Shown: positions 53,565-62,429 of the stretch, piece by piece
How positions within the stretch are numbered: position 1 is the first letter of the stretch
Layout of the letters: the number at the start of each line of letters is the position of its first letter
Assembly (NCBI RefSeq): GCF_000243215.1
Contig: NZ_JH594597.1
Location: 359,977-423,976 of the forward strand
Source: Odoribacter laneus YIT 12061
GTDB lineage: Bacteria; Bacteroidota; Bacteroidia; Bacteroidales; Marinifilaceae
Reading direction: 5' to 3'
Length of the DNA stretch: 64,000 nt
Position numbers and translations under genes: made by a program
Notes under the pieces: model-generated
Database searches by the model: none
Seen by the model: only the letters and a program-made list of their open reading frames with translations
Told to the model about the DNA's origin: nothing

Positions 53565-54893
53565 TTATCGTTTATCTGAATTTTTCATTCTTATCTTGGC
53601 AGCAATGCGGTTTACGCCTTCCACTGCTTCCTCTTTATTTACATGCAGTACAACTCTATCCCGCATAATCCATTCTCCCTCTACCATGGAAGAGCGGACG
53701 TTTTTACTATTCATAGCATATACGATAGCAGAATAAACATCATAAACCGGTACCATATTTGTAGCTTCGGCATGCACCACCAACAAATCTGCCCGTTTCC
53801 CTTTCTCCAAGGAACCCGTAATATCTCCTAAGCCCAGTGCCCGTGCTCCTTCAATAGTCGCCATCCTCAAAGCTGTTCTGGCATTTACTGCCTCCGGATT
53901 ATAATGTACCACTTTAGCTAACAAAGCTGCAAAGCGCATTTCTTCTACCATATCCAAAGCATTATTACTGGCCGTCCCATCCGTTCCAAGCCCGACAGTA
54001 ATTCCTGCTTTTATATAGGTATCTGTATCGGCAATCCCACTGGCAAGTTTCAAGTTACTTTTCGGACAATGCCCGACAGCAGTACCAGTTTTTGCCAGCA
54101 ACTCCACTTCCTTCTCATTCAGCCATACACAATGAGCCGCTATCACATTTCGGTCCAACAGCCCGATAGTATAGAGATATTCTGCCGGAGACATACCTTT
54201 TTCCAACGTAATATCCTCTACTTCTTTACGTGTCTCAGCTAAATGAATCTGCAACAAAGTTGAATATTTATCTGCCAACTTCTTGGCCTCCTGCAATGTC
54301 TTTTGGGAACAAGTATAAGGAGCATGTACACAAACTGACGGATGAATGGAATGATCTCCTTCCCACTGACGGATTAACTTTTCAACCCGTTCGAACCCCT
54401 CCTTTACGGTCCGAAAACTGGCTGTAGGGAAATCAATCACCGATTCATTCATTACCCCCCTCAAACCTGCTCTTTTAGCCTCTTCCGCAATCACATCTTC
54501 AAAGAAATACATATCATTAAAACAAGTCGTTCCAGATTTTATCATTTCTAAAAATGCCAATCTGGAGGCGAGCCTCACATTTTCTGGAGTAACTAATTTC
54601 GCCTCTGCCGGAAAAATATATTTTGTCAGCCAAGTGTGTAACGGAAGATCATCTGCATATCCTCTCAACATCGTCATCGGGACGTGGGTGTGGGTATTTA
54701 CAAAACCTGGCATCACCCACATGCCCTCAAGGTCGTAAGCTACCCCAGCACAATGCTCCTCACGTTCCCCTAATTCCTCCATCCTTCCTATCTCTGTTAT
54801 TTTTCCTTTATCTATCCGGATATAACCTTTTTCTATCGTTTCCATCCTCTGGTTCATCGTCAATATCCGTGCATTATAAATCAACTTTTCCAT
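53565..54893 (-). CDS. Amidohydrolase, MTA/SAH deaminase type
   Basis: This 442-aa metal-dependent deaminase has the first-strand NTHTHVPMTMLRGYADDLPL metal pair. His is in LQIHLAETRKEVED and HCVWL, and Asp in GLGTDGTASNN. This pattern is that of 5-methylthioadenosine / S-adenosylhomocysteine deaminases, rather than guanine deaminase. MTA is a by-product of spermidine synthesis, so its position by polyamine genes makes sense, although no spermidine synthase is in the window. The M24 peptidase gene is 51 nt upstream on the same strand. Confidence 0.88.
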   Translation of the reverse strand: MEKLIYNARILTMNQRMETIEKGYIRIDKGKITEIGRMEELGEREEHCAGVAYDLEGMWVMPGFVNTHTHVPMTMLRGYADDLPLHTWLTKYIFPAEAKLVTPENVRLASRLAFLEMIKSGTTCFNDMYFFEDVIAEEAKRAGLRGVMNESVIDFPTASFRTVKEGFERVEKLIRQWEGDHSIHPSVCVHAPYTCSQKTLQEAKKLADKYSTLLQIHLAETRKEVEDITLEKGMSPAEYLYTIGLLDRNVIAAHCVWLNEKEVELLAKTGTAVGHCPKSNLKLASGIADTDTYIKAGITVGLGTDGTASNNALDMVEEMRFAALLAKVVHYNPEAVNARTALRMATIEGARALGLGDITGSLEKGKRADLLVVHAEATNMVPVYDVYSAIVYAMNSKNVRSSMVEGEWIMRDRVVLHVNKEEAVEGVNRIAAKIRMKNSDKR

Positions 54894-54944
54894 AACCCAT
54901 TTTTTTAACTTTGTAAAGATAAAGATAATGTGGCATATCTCCCT

Positions 54945-56120
54945 TTATTCCAAAGGAATAATCTCTTCCGGAAAACTGGTCAATTTTTTCAGTCCGGATT
55001 CTGTTACTAAAAAAGTATTCTCCACCCCGACAGCCCCCACAGAAGGAATGACAAATTTCGGCTCCAGCGCGAAGGTCATTCCCGGCTGAAGTATCTCTTT
55101 CGAACGGGGCGCCAGAACAGGCCATTCATTGATTTGCATTCCTACGCCATGCCCCACAAAACGGGCTTGTTGGCAAGTACCCATAAAATTAGCTTCCAGC
55201 CCCTCCTGCCGAACCCTTTCTTCTACTTTCCGGTAAATCTCCGCACAAGCCATTCCGGGACGAGCAATATCCATAATTTCCTGGTGAAGATAACGGGACA
55301 CTTCATGAGCCCTGTAAGCTTCTGTTGGTAATTTTCCAACAGCATATACGCGGGTCATATCGGTCTGGTAAGCAGTATAATTACCAGCCATATCAATCAT
55401 GACAGAAGTTCCTCTGTGAAGGGGAGTACCGTTTGCTCCCAACGGAGAAGAAGGGTGCATGCCAGCACCTCCCAAAGCAAAATCAAAAGGAGAAGGGACC
55501 TCTGCATTTTTTCCTGCCAACACACTTCCCATAAAGATTTCCATGTGATTTCCAAAAGTTCTGAAAAAACCGATTGAGCCGTTCCGGCGCATTCTGTATT
55601 CAATCTCATATTGTAATTCCAAATCGGTCATTCCCGGACGATAACATTCCGGGATTTGGCTGTAAACCAATACCTGTTTTTCAGCCGTATGTTGCATTTG
55701 TTGAATTTCCCAAGGCGATTTTATCATTCGCATCCGACATATCAAAGGGGTAATATTTCCGATTTTCCCAAGATTAAAAATATGTTGTAAACGAAGGTGT
55801 TCATTATAAGTCAATTCATCCCCTTCCAGTAAAAGCTTCTCCGGAGATTTTCCTCCCCGTTCCCGTAATAAATCCGGAATCTGTTCCGGTTTTCTAATAA
55901 AATGAACACTCTTACCGACAAAATTGGAAGGGCGTTTCACAAACATTTGCGGCTCCCCTTCCGTGGGTAGATAATAATAACCATTAAAAACACTTCCACA
56001 CAAATAGTATAAATTCAGGGGCATTGTCAATAAACAACCTTCCATGCCTATCTCACCCATTTGTTTCTGTATTTTTCTGCGCCTTTCAATCAAATCCGTT
56101 TCCAGTAACATTTTCCTCAT
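54945..56120 (-). CDS. M24-family metallopeptidase (Xaa-Pro aminopeptidase-like)
   Basis: This 391-aa pita-bread fold peptidase has an N-terminal creatinase-like domain (1 to about 130). The catalytic domain has the five metal ligands in order: VMIDMAG, YQTDMTR, FVGHGVGMQINE, FALEPKF and VGVENTF. It probably removes N-terminal residues next to proline, but creatinase-type members have other substrates. No signal peptide. It likely runs with the MTA/SAH deaminase downstream. Confidence 0.9.
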   Translation of the reverse strand: MRKMLLETDLIERRRKIQKQMGEIGMEGCLLTMPLNLYYLCGSVFNGYYYLPTEGEPQMFVKRPSNFVGKSVHFIRKPEQIPDLLRERGGKSPEKLLLEGDELTYNEHLRLQHIFNLGKIGNITPLICRMRMIKSPWEIQQMQHTAEKQVLVYSQIPECYRPGMTDLELQYEIEYRMRRNGSIGFFRTFGNHMEIFMGSVLAGKNAEVPSPFDFALGGAGMHPSSPLGANGTPLHRGTSVMIDMAGNYTAYQTDMTRVYAVGKLPTEAYRAHEVSRYLHQEIMDIARPGMACAEIYRKVEERVRQEGLEANFMGTCQQARFVGHGVGMQINEWPVLAPRSKEILQPGMTFALEPKFVIPSVGAVGVENTFLVTESGLKKLTSFPEEIIPLE

Positions 56121-56190
56121 TTTTTTAGCGGCAAATATAAAGATAATGCTCCTATAACAAATCCCTTATTAAAGTGAAAAATATAGAGAA

Positions 56191-57891
56191 TTAATCCGCT
56201 TCTTCCCATTTCCAGATATTAGCTTCATAAGGACGAAGTTTTATTCTCCTACAGACATTTTTCTCTTTCCTTTCTTCATAATTACTTAAAATCATCCGAG
56301 CTTTGCGAAGATCCATTCCGGGAGTTATATAGGCAGTCTTCGGAGAAAAATTCAGCGTAATCAAAAATTTTTCCCTTTCTTTTTCCCGTAGATAAGCATA
56401 CACTTTTTTATTTGCCGGGTCTAACAGTACATATTTACCATAAATCAAAGTAGTATAACTTTGTCGTATTTTTACCAGTTTTCGAAAATAGTTTAAAACT
56501 GAAAGGGGGGCTTTTTCCTGAACTTCTACATTGACCTGACCATAATCCGGATTTACTTTTAACCAGGGTTTAACCGCACTGAAACCTGCATAAAGGGATT
56601 TATCCCATTGAAAAGGAGTCCGGGCATTATCCCGGGCAATTTGTTTTTGTTCCTCCAAAAAAGCCGATATATTTCCTCCTTTTTCTTCTATTTGTTTATA
56701 AAGGTTTTTGGTATTAATATCGTTATAATCTTCTATACATTTAAATTTTATATTACTCATTCCGATCTCATCCCCTGCATACCAATAAGGAGTTCCCCGC
56801 ATTGTCAGCAAAAAAGTAGCCAACATTTTTGCTGAAATCTCCCGATATTCGGCACTATCATTTCCAAAACGGCTGAGCATACGGGGCTGATCGTGATTTC
56901 CCAAATAAATGGAAGGCCACCCCTTTCCTACGGCCTGATCCCATAGAGTAAACATCTTTTTTAAAGCAATCAAACTATAAGGTATACCCGTATAAGGAGA
57001 ATCCGGCTTTGTAGTATTCCGTACCTGTGCAGGTCCAAATCCATACAGCATGTTTAATTCTTCCCGGTCCGGTTCCACGAACAGAGCCAATTGATCAGCC
57101 GTTTCCCCCGAACCTTCTCCTACCGTCATAATATCGTATTTACTCCATACGGTCCGGTTCATTTCATGCAAGTATTCATGCAAGCGAGGACCCTGTGCAT
57201 AATATTCAAATATCCCCGGATACTGGGTCTGGTCGATTTCAGGGAAATCAATATCTTTTGAAATATAAGAAATCGAGTCCATACGAAATCCGTCTATTCC
57301 TTTCTCCAGCCAGAATTTCATCATTGCATACATTTCCTGGCGCACCTTCGGATTTTCCCAATTCAAATCCGGTTGCTTACGTGAAAAATAATGCAGATAA
57401 TAAGATTTTGTGCGGGGATTGTAACGCCACGCATCACCCTTTTCATCAAAAAAGCTCAGGCGTAAAGGAGGACGTCCTTGTTCTACCGGCCACCAATGAT
57501 AGTAAGAATAATACGCATTTGAACGGGAGGTACGGGCTTCCCTAAACCAAGGGTGTTCATCACTGCTATGATTGACAACCAGGTCTAAAACCAATCTCAT
57601 GTTCCGCGCATGGATTTCTTTTAATAAAAGATCGAAATCTTCCATCGTTCCAAAATCGCCCATAATCTGCCGGTAATCACTAATATCATACCCATTATCA
57701 TCATTGGGAGAAGCACATATCGGATTTAACCAGATTACATTTACACCCAAGCTTTTCACATAATCCAAACGGGAAATAATACCTCTCAGATCTCCTATTC
57801 CATCTTCATTACTGTCCTGAAAACTCCGGGGGTAAATTTGGTAGACAATGGCTTCTTTCCACCAAGCAGGTTTATTCTCTGATTGTTCCAT
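56191..57891 (-). CDS. GH13 alpha-glucosidase (oligo-1,6-glucosidase type)
   Basis: This 566-aa intracellular glycoside hydrolase releases glucose from short alpha-glucans. The motifs are IYQIYPRSFQDSNEDGIGDL, VLDLVVNHSSDEHPWF, nucleophile Asp205 in GFRMDSISY, acid Glu259 in VGEGSGE, and LGNHDQPRM. No signal peptide is present. It is divergent from the cytoplasmic alpha-amylase at 58024 (132-nt gap). The two would degrade internal glycogen or imported maltodextrin. Confidence 0.94.
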   Translation of the reverse strand: MEQSENKPAWWKEAIVYQIYPRSFQDSNEDGIGDLRGIISRLDYVKSLGVNVIWLNPICASPNDDNGYDISDYRQIMGDFGTMEDFDLLLKEIHARNMRLVLDLVVNHSSDEHPWFREARTSRSNAYYSYYHWWPVEQGRPPLRLSFFDEKGDAWRYNPRTKSYYLHYFSRKQPDLNWENPKVRQEMYAMMKFWLEKGIDGFRMDSISYISKDIDFPEIDQTQYPGIFEYYAQGPRLHEYLHEMNRTVWSKYDIMTVGEGSGETADQLALFVEPDREELNMLYGFGPAQVRNTTKPDSPYTGIPYSLIALKKMFTLWDQAVGKGWPSIYLGNHDQPRMLSRFGNDSAEYREISAKMLATFLLTMRGTPYWYAGDEIGMSNIKFKCIEDYNDINTKNLYKQIEEKGGNISAFLEEQKQIARDNARTPFQWDKSLYAGFSAVKPWLKVNPDYGQVNVEVQEKAPLSVLNYFRKLVKIRQSYTTLIYGKYVLLDPANKKVYAYLREKEREKFLITLNFSPKTAYITPGMDLRKARMILSNYEERKEKNVCRRIKLRPYEANIWKWEEAD

Positions 57892-58023
57892 ATCAGAAAG
57901 TTCTGTTTTTACTTATTACGCCTCTGAAAAATATAAGTTTAATACCCGATGCTTTTTCTTTTTTAACCAAACTTAATTGTATTCTCTAACGTTTTATAAA
58001 AGAATTAAAAATACAAAAAAGCT

Positions 58024-59466
58024 ATGAATAATGGAGTAATGATGCAATATTTCGAATGGAATTTACCAAACGATGGCCAGCTATGGAAGCAGTTAAAAGA
58101 GGATGCTGCCCATCTGCAACAAAAAGGTATAACAGCTGTATGGATACCTCCCGCCTACAAGGCCTCCCATCAAAACGACCAAGGATATAGCGCTTATGAT
58201 CTCTACGATTTGGGAGAATTTGACCAGAAAGGAACGGTACGTACAAAATACGGCACACGGCAGGAATTGAAAGAAATGATAGAAGAACTCCATAGACATC
58301 AGATAAATGTTTATTTAGATGCCGTGATGAATCATAAAGCCGGAGCCGATTATACCGAAAAATTTATGACAAAAGAAGTCAATCCGGAACAAAGAGAGCA
58401 AGACATCAGCGAACCTTATGAAATTGAAGGTTGGACAGGTTTCAACTTTCCGGGCCGAGGAGACAAATATTCTTCTTTTAAGTGGCATTGGTATCATTTT
58501 TCAGGTACAGATTACAACGAAGCTAATCAAAAAAAAGCAATTTATGAAATCGTAAGTGACGGTAAATCCTGGAGTAAAAATGTGGATAGAGAAAACGGCA
58601 ATTACGATTATCTGATGTTTGCAGATATCGATTTCGACCACCCGGAGGTAGTAAAAGAAATGATTCATTGGGGACTTTGGGTTTCCCGAGAATTACAACT
58701 CGACGGGATGCGTCTGGATGCCATTAAGCATATGAACGACCAATTTATTAAACATTTTCTGGAATCGATAAGGGCCAACCGAGGAAAGCAGTTTTATGCT
58801 GTAGGAGAATATTGGAAAAATGACAAGAGTTCGTTAGAGACCTATCTTTCGCATGTCGATTATAAAGTTGATTTATTCGATGTCCCCTTACACTTCAATT
58901 TATTTCAGGCTTCCCGGACAGGAAAAAATTACAATTTACAAAATCTTCTCAAAGATACTTTGGTAATGAATCATCCTGAATTAGCCGTCACTTTTATTGA
59001 TAATCACGACTCTCAAAAAAACAGCTCTCTGGAATCACAAGTAAAAGATTGGTTTAAACCGCTGGCTTATGGTTTGATTTTATTGATGGAAAAAGGTTAT
59101 CCGTGTATTTTCTATGGAGACTACTACGGAGTCTCCGGAAAAGCTTCTCCTCACCGGGTCATTTTGGACATCTTGCTAGAAACCCGACAGAAATATGCCT
59201 ATGGAGAACAAAAGAATTATTTTGATCATCCCAATACAGTCGGGTTCGTAAGACTAGGAGACAATACTCACCCGGATTCCGGTCTGATCCTTTTGCTTTC
59301 CAATGGAGAAGACGGGGATAAGATAATGAATATCGGGAAAAAACACAAAGACGAAACTTGGCATGAAATCACAGGCAACCGTCCGGAAGAAATTAAAATC
59401 GATGAAAACGGAAATGGGCAATTTCTGGTATCCGGCGGGAAAATTGCCGTATGGGTCAAAAAATGA
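58024..59466 (+). CDS. Cytoplasmic alpha-amylase, GH13
   Basis: This 480-aa amylase, similar to cytoplasmic AmyA, cuts internal alpha-1,4 bonds. Motifs are MMQYFEWNLPNDGQLW, LDAVMNHKAGADYTEKF, nucleophile Asp232 in GMRLDAIKHM, acid Glu262 in AVGEYWKND, and TFIDNHDSQ. No signal peptide is seen, unlike the secreted SusG type. It ends near a bidirectional terminator shared with tRNA-Val. Confidence 0.94.
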   Translation: MNNGVMMQYFEWNLPNDGQLWKQLKEDAAHLQQKGITAVWIPPAYKASHQNDQGYSAYDLYDLGEFDQKGTVRTKYGTRQELKEMIEELHRHQINVYLDAVMNHKAGADYTEKFMTKEVNPEQREQDISEPYEIEGWTGFNFPGRGDKYSSFKWHWYHFSGTDYNEANQKKAIYEIVSDGKSWSKNVDRENGNYDYLMFADIDFDHPEVVKEMIHWGLWVSRELQLDGMRLDAIKHMNDQFIKHFLESIRANRGKQFYAVGEYWKNDKSSLETYLSHVDYKVDLFDVPLHFNLFQASRTGKNYNLQNLLKDTLVMNHPELAVTFIDNHDSQKNSSLESQVKDWFKPLAYGLILLMEKGYPCIFYGDYYGVSGKASPHRVILDILLETRQKYAYGEQKNYFDHPNTVGFVRLGDNTHPDSGLILLLSNGEDGDKIMNIGKKHKDETWHEITGNRPEEIKIDENGNGQFLVSGGKIAVWVKK

Positions 59467-59497
59467 GAGCATCGTCCTGATACCGCATCCAAAAAAT

Positions 59498-59527
59498 AAA
59501 AAGAGACCTTAAAAAAGTCTCTTTTTT
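59498..59527. terminator. Bidirectional terminator between amylase and tRNA-Val
   Basis: A 10-bp stem (59498-59507 with 59517-59526) has AT tracts on both sides. It can end the amylase transcript and, on the minus strand, the tRNA-Val transcript. Confidence 0.85.
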
Positions 59528-59531
59528 CTAG

Positions 59532-59606
59532 TGGGCGCTGAGGGATTCGAACCCCCGACCCTCTGGGTGTAAACCAGATGCTCTGAACCAACTGAGCTAA
59601 GCGCCC
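59532..59606 (-). tRNA. tRNA-Val (TAC)
   Basis: On the minus strand the acceptor GGGCGCT pairs with AGCGCCC. The D loop is AGCTCAGTTGGTTCAGAGC, the anticodon loop TTTACAC gives TAC for valine, and the T arm is GGGGGTTCGAATCCCTC. The discriminator is A. CCA is not encoded. Confidence 0.97.
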
Positions 59607-59758
59607 GGGACATCTATCGGATGCGGGTACAAAAGTAGTGCTTTTTTCATTTCAACCAAAAAAATCTGCTTCTTTTTTTTAAAAATTTACATTCAATCGC
59701 GAGAAAAAGTTTAAATACGCATACAAAGTTGTGAAATGTACAACAGAATAAAAGTTTT

Positions 59759-60163
59759 CTATGTTAAATACGAAGCAAAAATCTTGTCAAACAAATCACC
59801 TCGCGTCAATCTTCCGTTTTCCACACAAACGGATTCCACTTTTCCTTTCGCACAAAGTTTATTATCCGGTAAACGATAAATATCCTGAAAAAAAATCAAT
59901 TTCACTCCTGAACGAACGATATACAAACGTACGGCAAAACGATCTCCACTGGTTAACGAAACTTTATACTCAATCTCAACTTTTGCTACGACAGCATCTA
60001 TTCCTTGTTGATGTAAATCTCCGAAATTGGCGCCACTTTTTTCCAAAAATTCATGCCGGGCATGCTCCATATAATGCTGGTAATTCGCATTGTTTACAAT
60101 CCCTTGTAAATCGCATTCATAATCCCGGACTTTCATTTCCAATTCAAAAATATATGCTTTCAT
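59759..60163 (-). CDS. Acyl-CoA thioesterase, hotdog fold (YbgC/4HBT type)
   Basis: This 134-aa soluble hotdog thioesterase has the motif VRDYECDLQGIVNNANYQ with the active Asp (residue 17 region), followed by HYMEHARHEFLE. Members hydrolyse acyl-CoA or acyl-ACP thioesters. The precise substrate is not clear. It stands 52 nt after the Gfo/Idh/MocA gene, same strand, without a clear functional link. Confidence 0.9.
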   Translation of the reverse strand: MKAYIFELEMKVRDYECDLQGIVNNANYQHYMEHARHEFLEKSGANFGDLHQQGIDAVVAKVEIEYKVSLTSGDRFAVRLYIVRSGVKLIFFQDIYRLPDNKLCAKGKVESVCVENGRLTRGDLFDKIFASYLT

Positions 60164-60215
60164 ACTCTTTCGTATCGATTGCTCTGTCGGTACAAATTTA
60201 CATAAATTTTCTACT

Positions 60216-61862
60216 CTACCCTCTGACGATTTCTTCCTTTTCTTTATCCCAATACATCGTACGGCCCTCCAAATAGGCCCGGGTCCCCATATGAGCGGTC
60301 ATGGCTTCTTCAAAAGCCCTGTCTATATTGCAACTCGGAATCAAACCCTGCCGAATACATTCCAGCCATTCCCGGATATGTAAATAAGTAGTATTATAAC
60401 GTTGACCGTTCACATAAGTATACAACAACCCTCTTTGTGCAAAATATAATTCGGTAGCTGATGTAATAGCATCTACATCGTCAGAACCCGGGATATAATT
60501 ATAAAAAGGTACGTCCGGTTGTATAATGCCTTCTTCTATTTTCTTTTTGTAACGGGTAGAATCGCTATCTACTTTTATCGTAAGGGTATTCCCCAATTCC
60601 ATACTGGCATCGTGTCCCATAATTACTTTTCCTCTTTGCCGGCTACTGGCTTGAGTGGCACTATAGAGTAGTGTCAAATTTTTATCCGGAAATTCAAAAG
60701 CTGTCTGTAATACATCCGGTACAGTCCGTCCGTCTTTAAAATAATAAATCCCTCCCGAGGAGGTAGCCGAATAGGGTATCCCCACTTCCATAATCTGATT
60801 GATCGCATCATATTCATGGGTCAATAAATCCCCACTCAATCCGGTACTGTAATCCCACCAGCATCTCCAGCGAAAAAAGCGCTCCAAACTAAATTTTTCA
60901 TAAGGATCCGGCCCCATAAAGCGCTCCAGTTTATTCGCCTTCATATAAGCGTAATATTCTTTTAATCGTCTTTCATCCGGAACAAATTGGCTCCAGTCGA
61001 TTGTTTGTGAATTAGCCGATGCGTCGATATCGTATACCCAAGCTCCGTTCGGATCATTCCGATTCGTACAAACTTCTATCAAGTTAACAGGCCCTAAATA
61101 TCCCTTATCAATAATCTCTTTGGCTCGCACATAGCTGTCTGTCTGACGGCCTTGATGTCCCAACTGAAACACAATCCCGCTTTCCCGGACCGCATCCCGG
61201 ACCGCATAGGTTTCCGGAACGGTCCAAGTCATCGGTTTTTCCAAATAAACATGTTTCCCCCTGCGTGCAGCTTCGATAGCCATTGTTCCATGCCAATGAT
61301 CCGGAGTAGCAATAATGACAGCATCGATATCAGGATCTGAAAGTAAATCCAAATAATTCCGATAACGTTTTGGTAATTTACCCAATCTGCCATTGGCCCC
61401 TTCTTTACTACCATTGGCCGCCGCCCGCATAGCCGCCTCCGCATGCGTATCGAAAATATCACAAACAGCAGCAATCTCAATATTTAAGTCCTCCTGATTG
61501 CAAAACATCTCATAACGGGTATCTTTGGAATTTAAACGGGCCTCTTCCTTCAGCTTTTCAATATATTCAGGCTCCGCGAAACCACAGCTCCGTAACAATA
61601 ATTTCCCCCGAATGCCAAAACCAATCATTCCTAAACGGAGTTTTTTCCCATCCCGCTGTATAGGTAAGATTTGTGGAGAATATCCTTCCAGTTTAAATAC
61701 ATCACTCACATTCCGGCGTACACGTTCCCGGTTTACTTTTTTATAAATACCATAAGCCATTGCTCCCAATAAAGGGACCGTAGCCAAAGATTTCAAAAAA
61801 TCCCGCCTTCCTTCGTCCGGAGCGACTTTAAGTGGTTCCTCGCTCTGAGTTTCATCTACCAT
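60216..61862 (-). CDS. Gfo/Idh/MocA oxidoreductase with Tat signal
   Basis: This 548-aa NAD(P)-dependent sugar oxidoreductase has an N-terminal twin-arginine motif (GRRDFLKS, residues 18-25) followed by a hydrophobic stretch, so it is probably exported folded with its cofactor. The Rossmann motif is GMIGFGIRGKLLL (about 78-90), then ATPDHWHGTMAIEAARRGKH and the EKP motif. It ends 1 nt from the DoxX gene, and DUF1080 follows on the other side. In characterised gut pathways, Gfo/Idh enzymes make 3-keto sugars that DUF1080 hydrolases cleave. That role is an inference here. Confidence 0.9.
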   Translation of the reverse strand: MVDETQSEEPLKVAPDEGRRDFLKSLATVPLLGAMAYGIYKKVNRERVRRNVSDVFKLEGYSPQILPIQRDGKKLRLGMIGFGIRGKLLLRSCGFAEPEYIEKLKEEARLNSKDTRYEMFCNQEDLNIEIAAVCDIFDTHAEAAMRAAANGSKEGANGRLGKLPKRYRNYLDLLSDPDIDAVIIATPDHWHGTMAIEAARRGKHVYLEKPMTWTVPETYAVRDAVRESGIVFQLGHQGRQTDSYVRAKEIIDKGYLGPVNLIEVCTNRNDPNGAWVYDIDASANSQTIDWSQFVPDERRLKEYYAYMKANKLERFMGPDPYEKFSLERFFRWRCWWDYSTGLSGDLLTHEYDAINQIMEVGIPYSATSSGGIYYFKDGRTVPDVLQTAFEFPDKNLTLLYSATQASSRQRGKVIMGHDASMELGNTLTIKVDSDSTRYKKKIEEGIIQPDVPFYNYIPGSDDVDAITSATELYFAQRGLLYTYVNGQRYNTTYLHIREWLECIRQGLIPSCNIDRAFEEAMTAHMGTRAYLEGRTMYWDKEKEEIVRG

Positions 61863-61863
61863 A

Positions 61864-62358
61864 TCAATTCTTTTTCCAATATCTGTTCAACAATCTATCC
61901 AAGCCGATAATACCGGACGTGGGAAACGTCATCAGCAAACACAAAGCACAGATTTCAATTACATTTTTATCTACCCATAAATAAGAGCCTTCGGAAGGGA
62001 AAAGATATTCCGCTCCGATATAAGGAATATGGGATAAATAATAAAGTGCCAATAGAAAAATTCCACCAATCGCTCCAAAACGGGCAGCAATACCTAAAAC
62101 GAGAGATAGGCCAACAAGAGTCAACCCTATTGGATTTAAGAAATCTACTACACCTAAAGATGTTGGATTGTCCGCTAAAGCATGAAAAAAATTCCCCAAG
62201 AACCCCTGTGCATCCATTAAATAACCATAAGATGTCCATTTGGGATTAAAAATTTTACTCAATCCTTCATACAAGAAATGCCACCCTATCAAAACGCGCA
62301 AAAGTACTAAAAAAAACAATTGTGCTTTCGTATATAAAATTTGCCTTCTTTGTTTCAT
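61864..62358 (-). CDS. DoxX family membrane protein
   Basis: This 164-aa inner-membrane protein has four helices and the DoxX/DUF417-like features LLRVLIGWHFLYEGLSKIF at the start and LGIAARFGAIGGIFLLALY. DoxX proteins are loosely linked to quinone electron transfer. It is 1 nt from the Gfo/Idh/MocA gene and 71 nt from the DUF1080 gene, all on one strand. It may pass electrons from the sugar oxidoreductase, but this is speculation. Confidence 0.88.
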   Translation of the reverse strand: MKQRRQILYTKAQLFFLVLLRVLIGWHFLYEGLSKIFNPKWTSYGYLMDAQGFLGNFFHALADNPTSLGVVDFLNPIGLTLVGLSLVLGIAARFGAIGGIFLLALYYLSHIPYIGAEYLFPSEGSYLWVDKNVIEICALCLLMTFPTSGIIGLDRLLNRYWKKN

Positions 62359-62429
62359 AATTCATTTCATTTGTCCGGAAGTCCTTGCAGAACTTCCGGA
62401 TGCAAATGTGCAAATGTTCAAATATTTTT

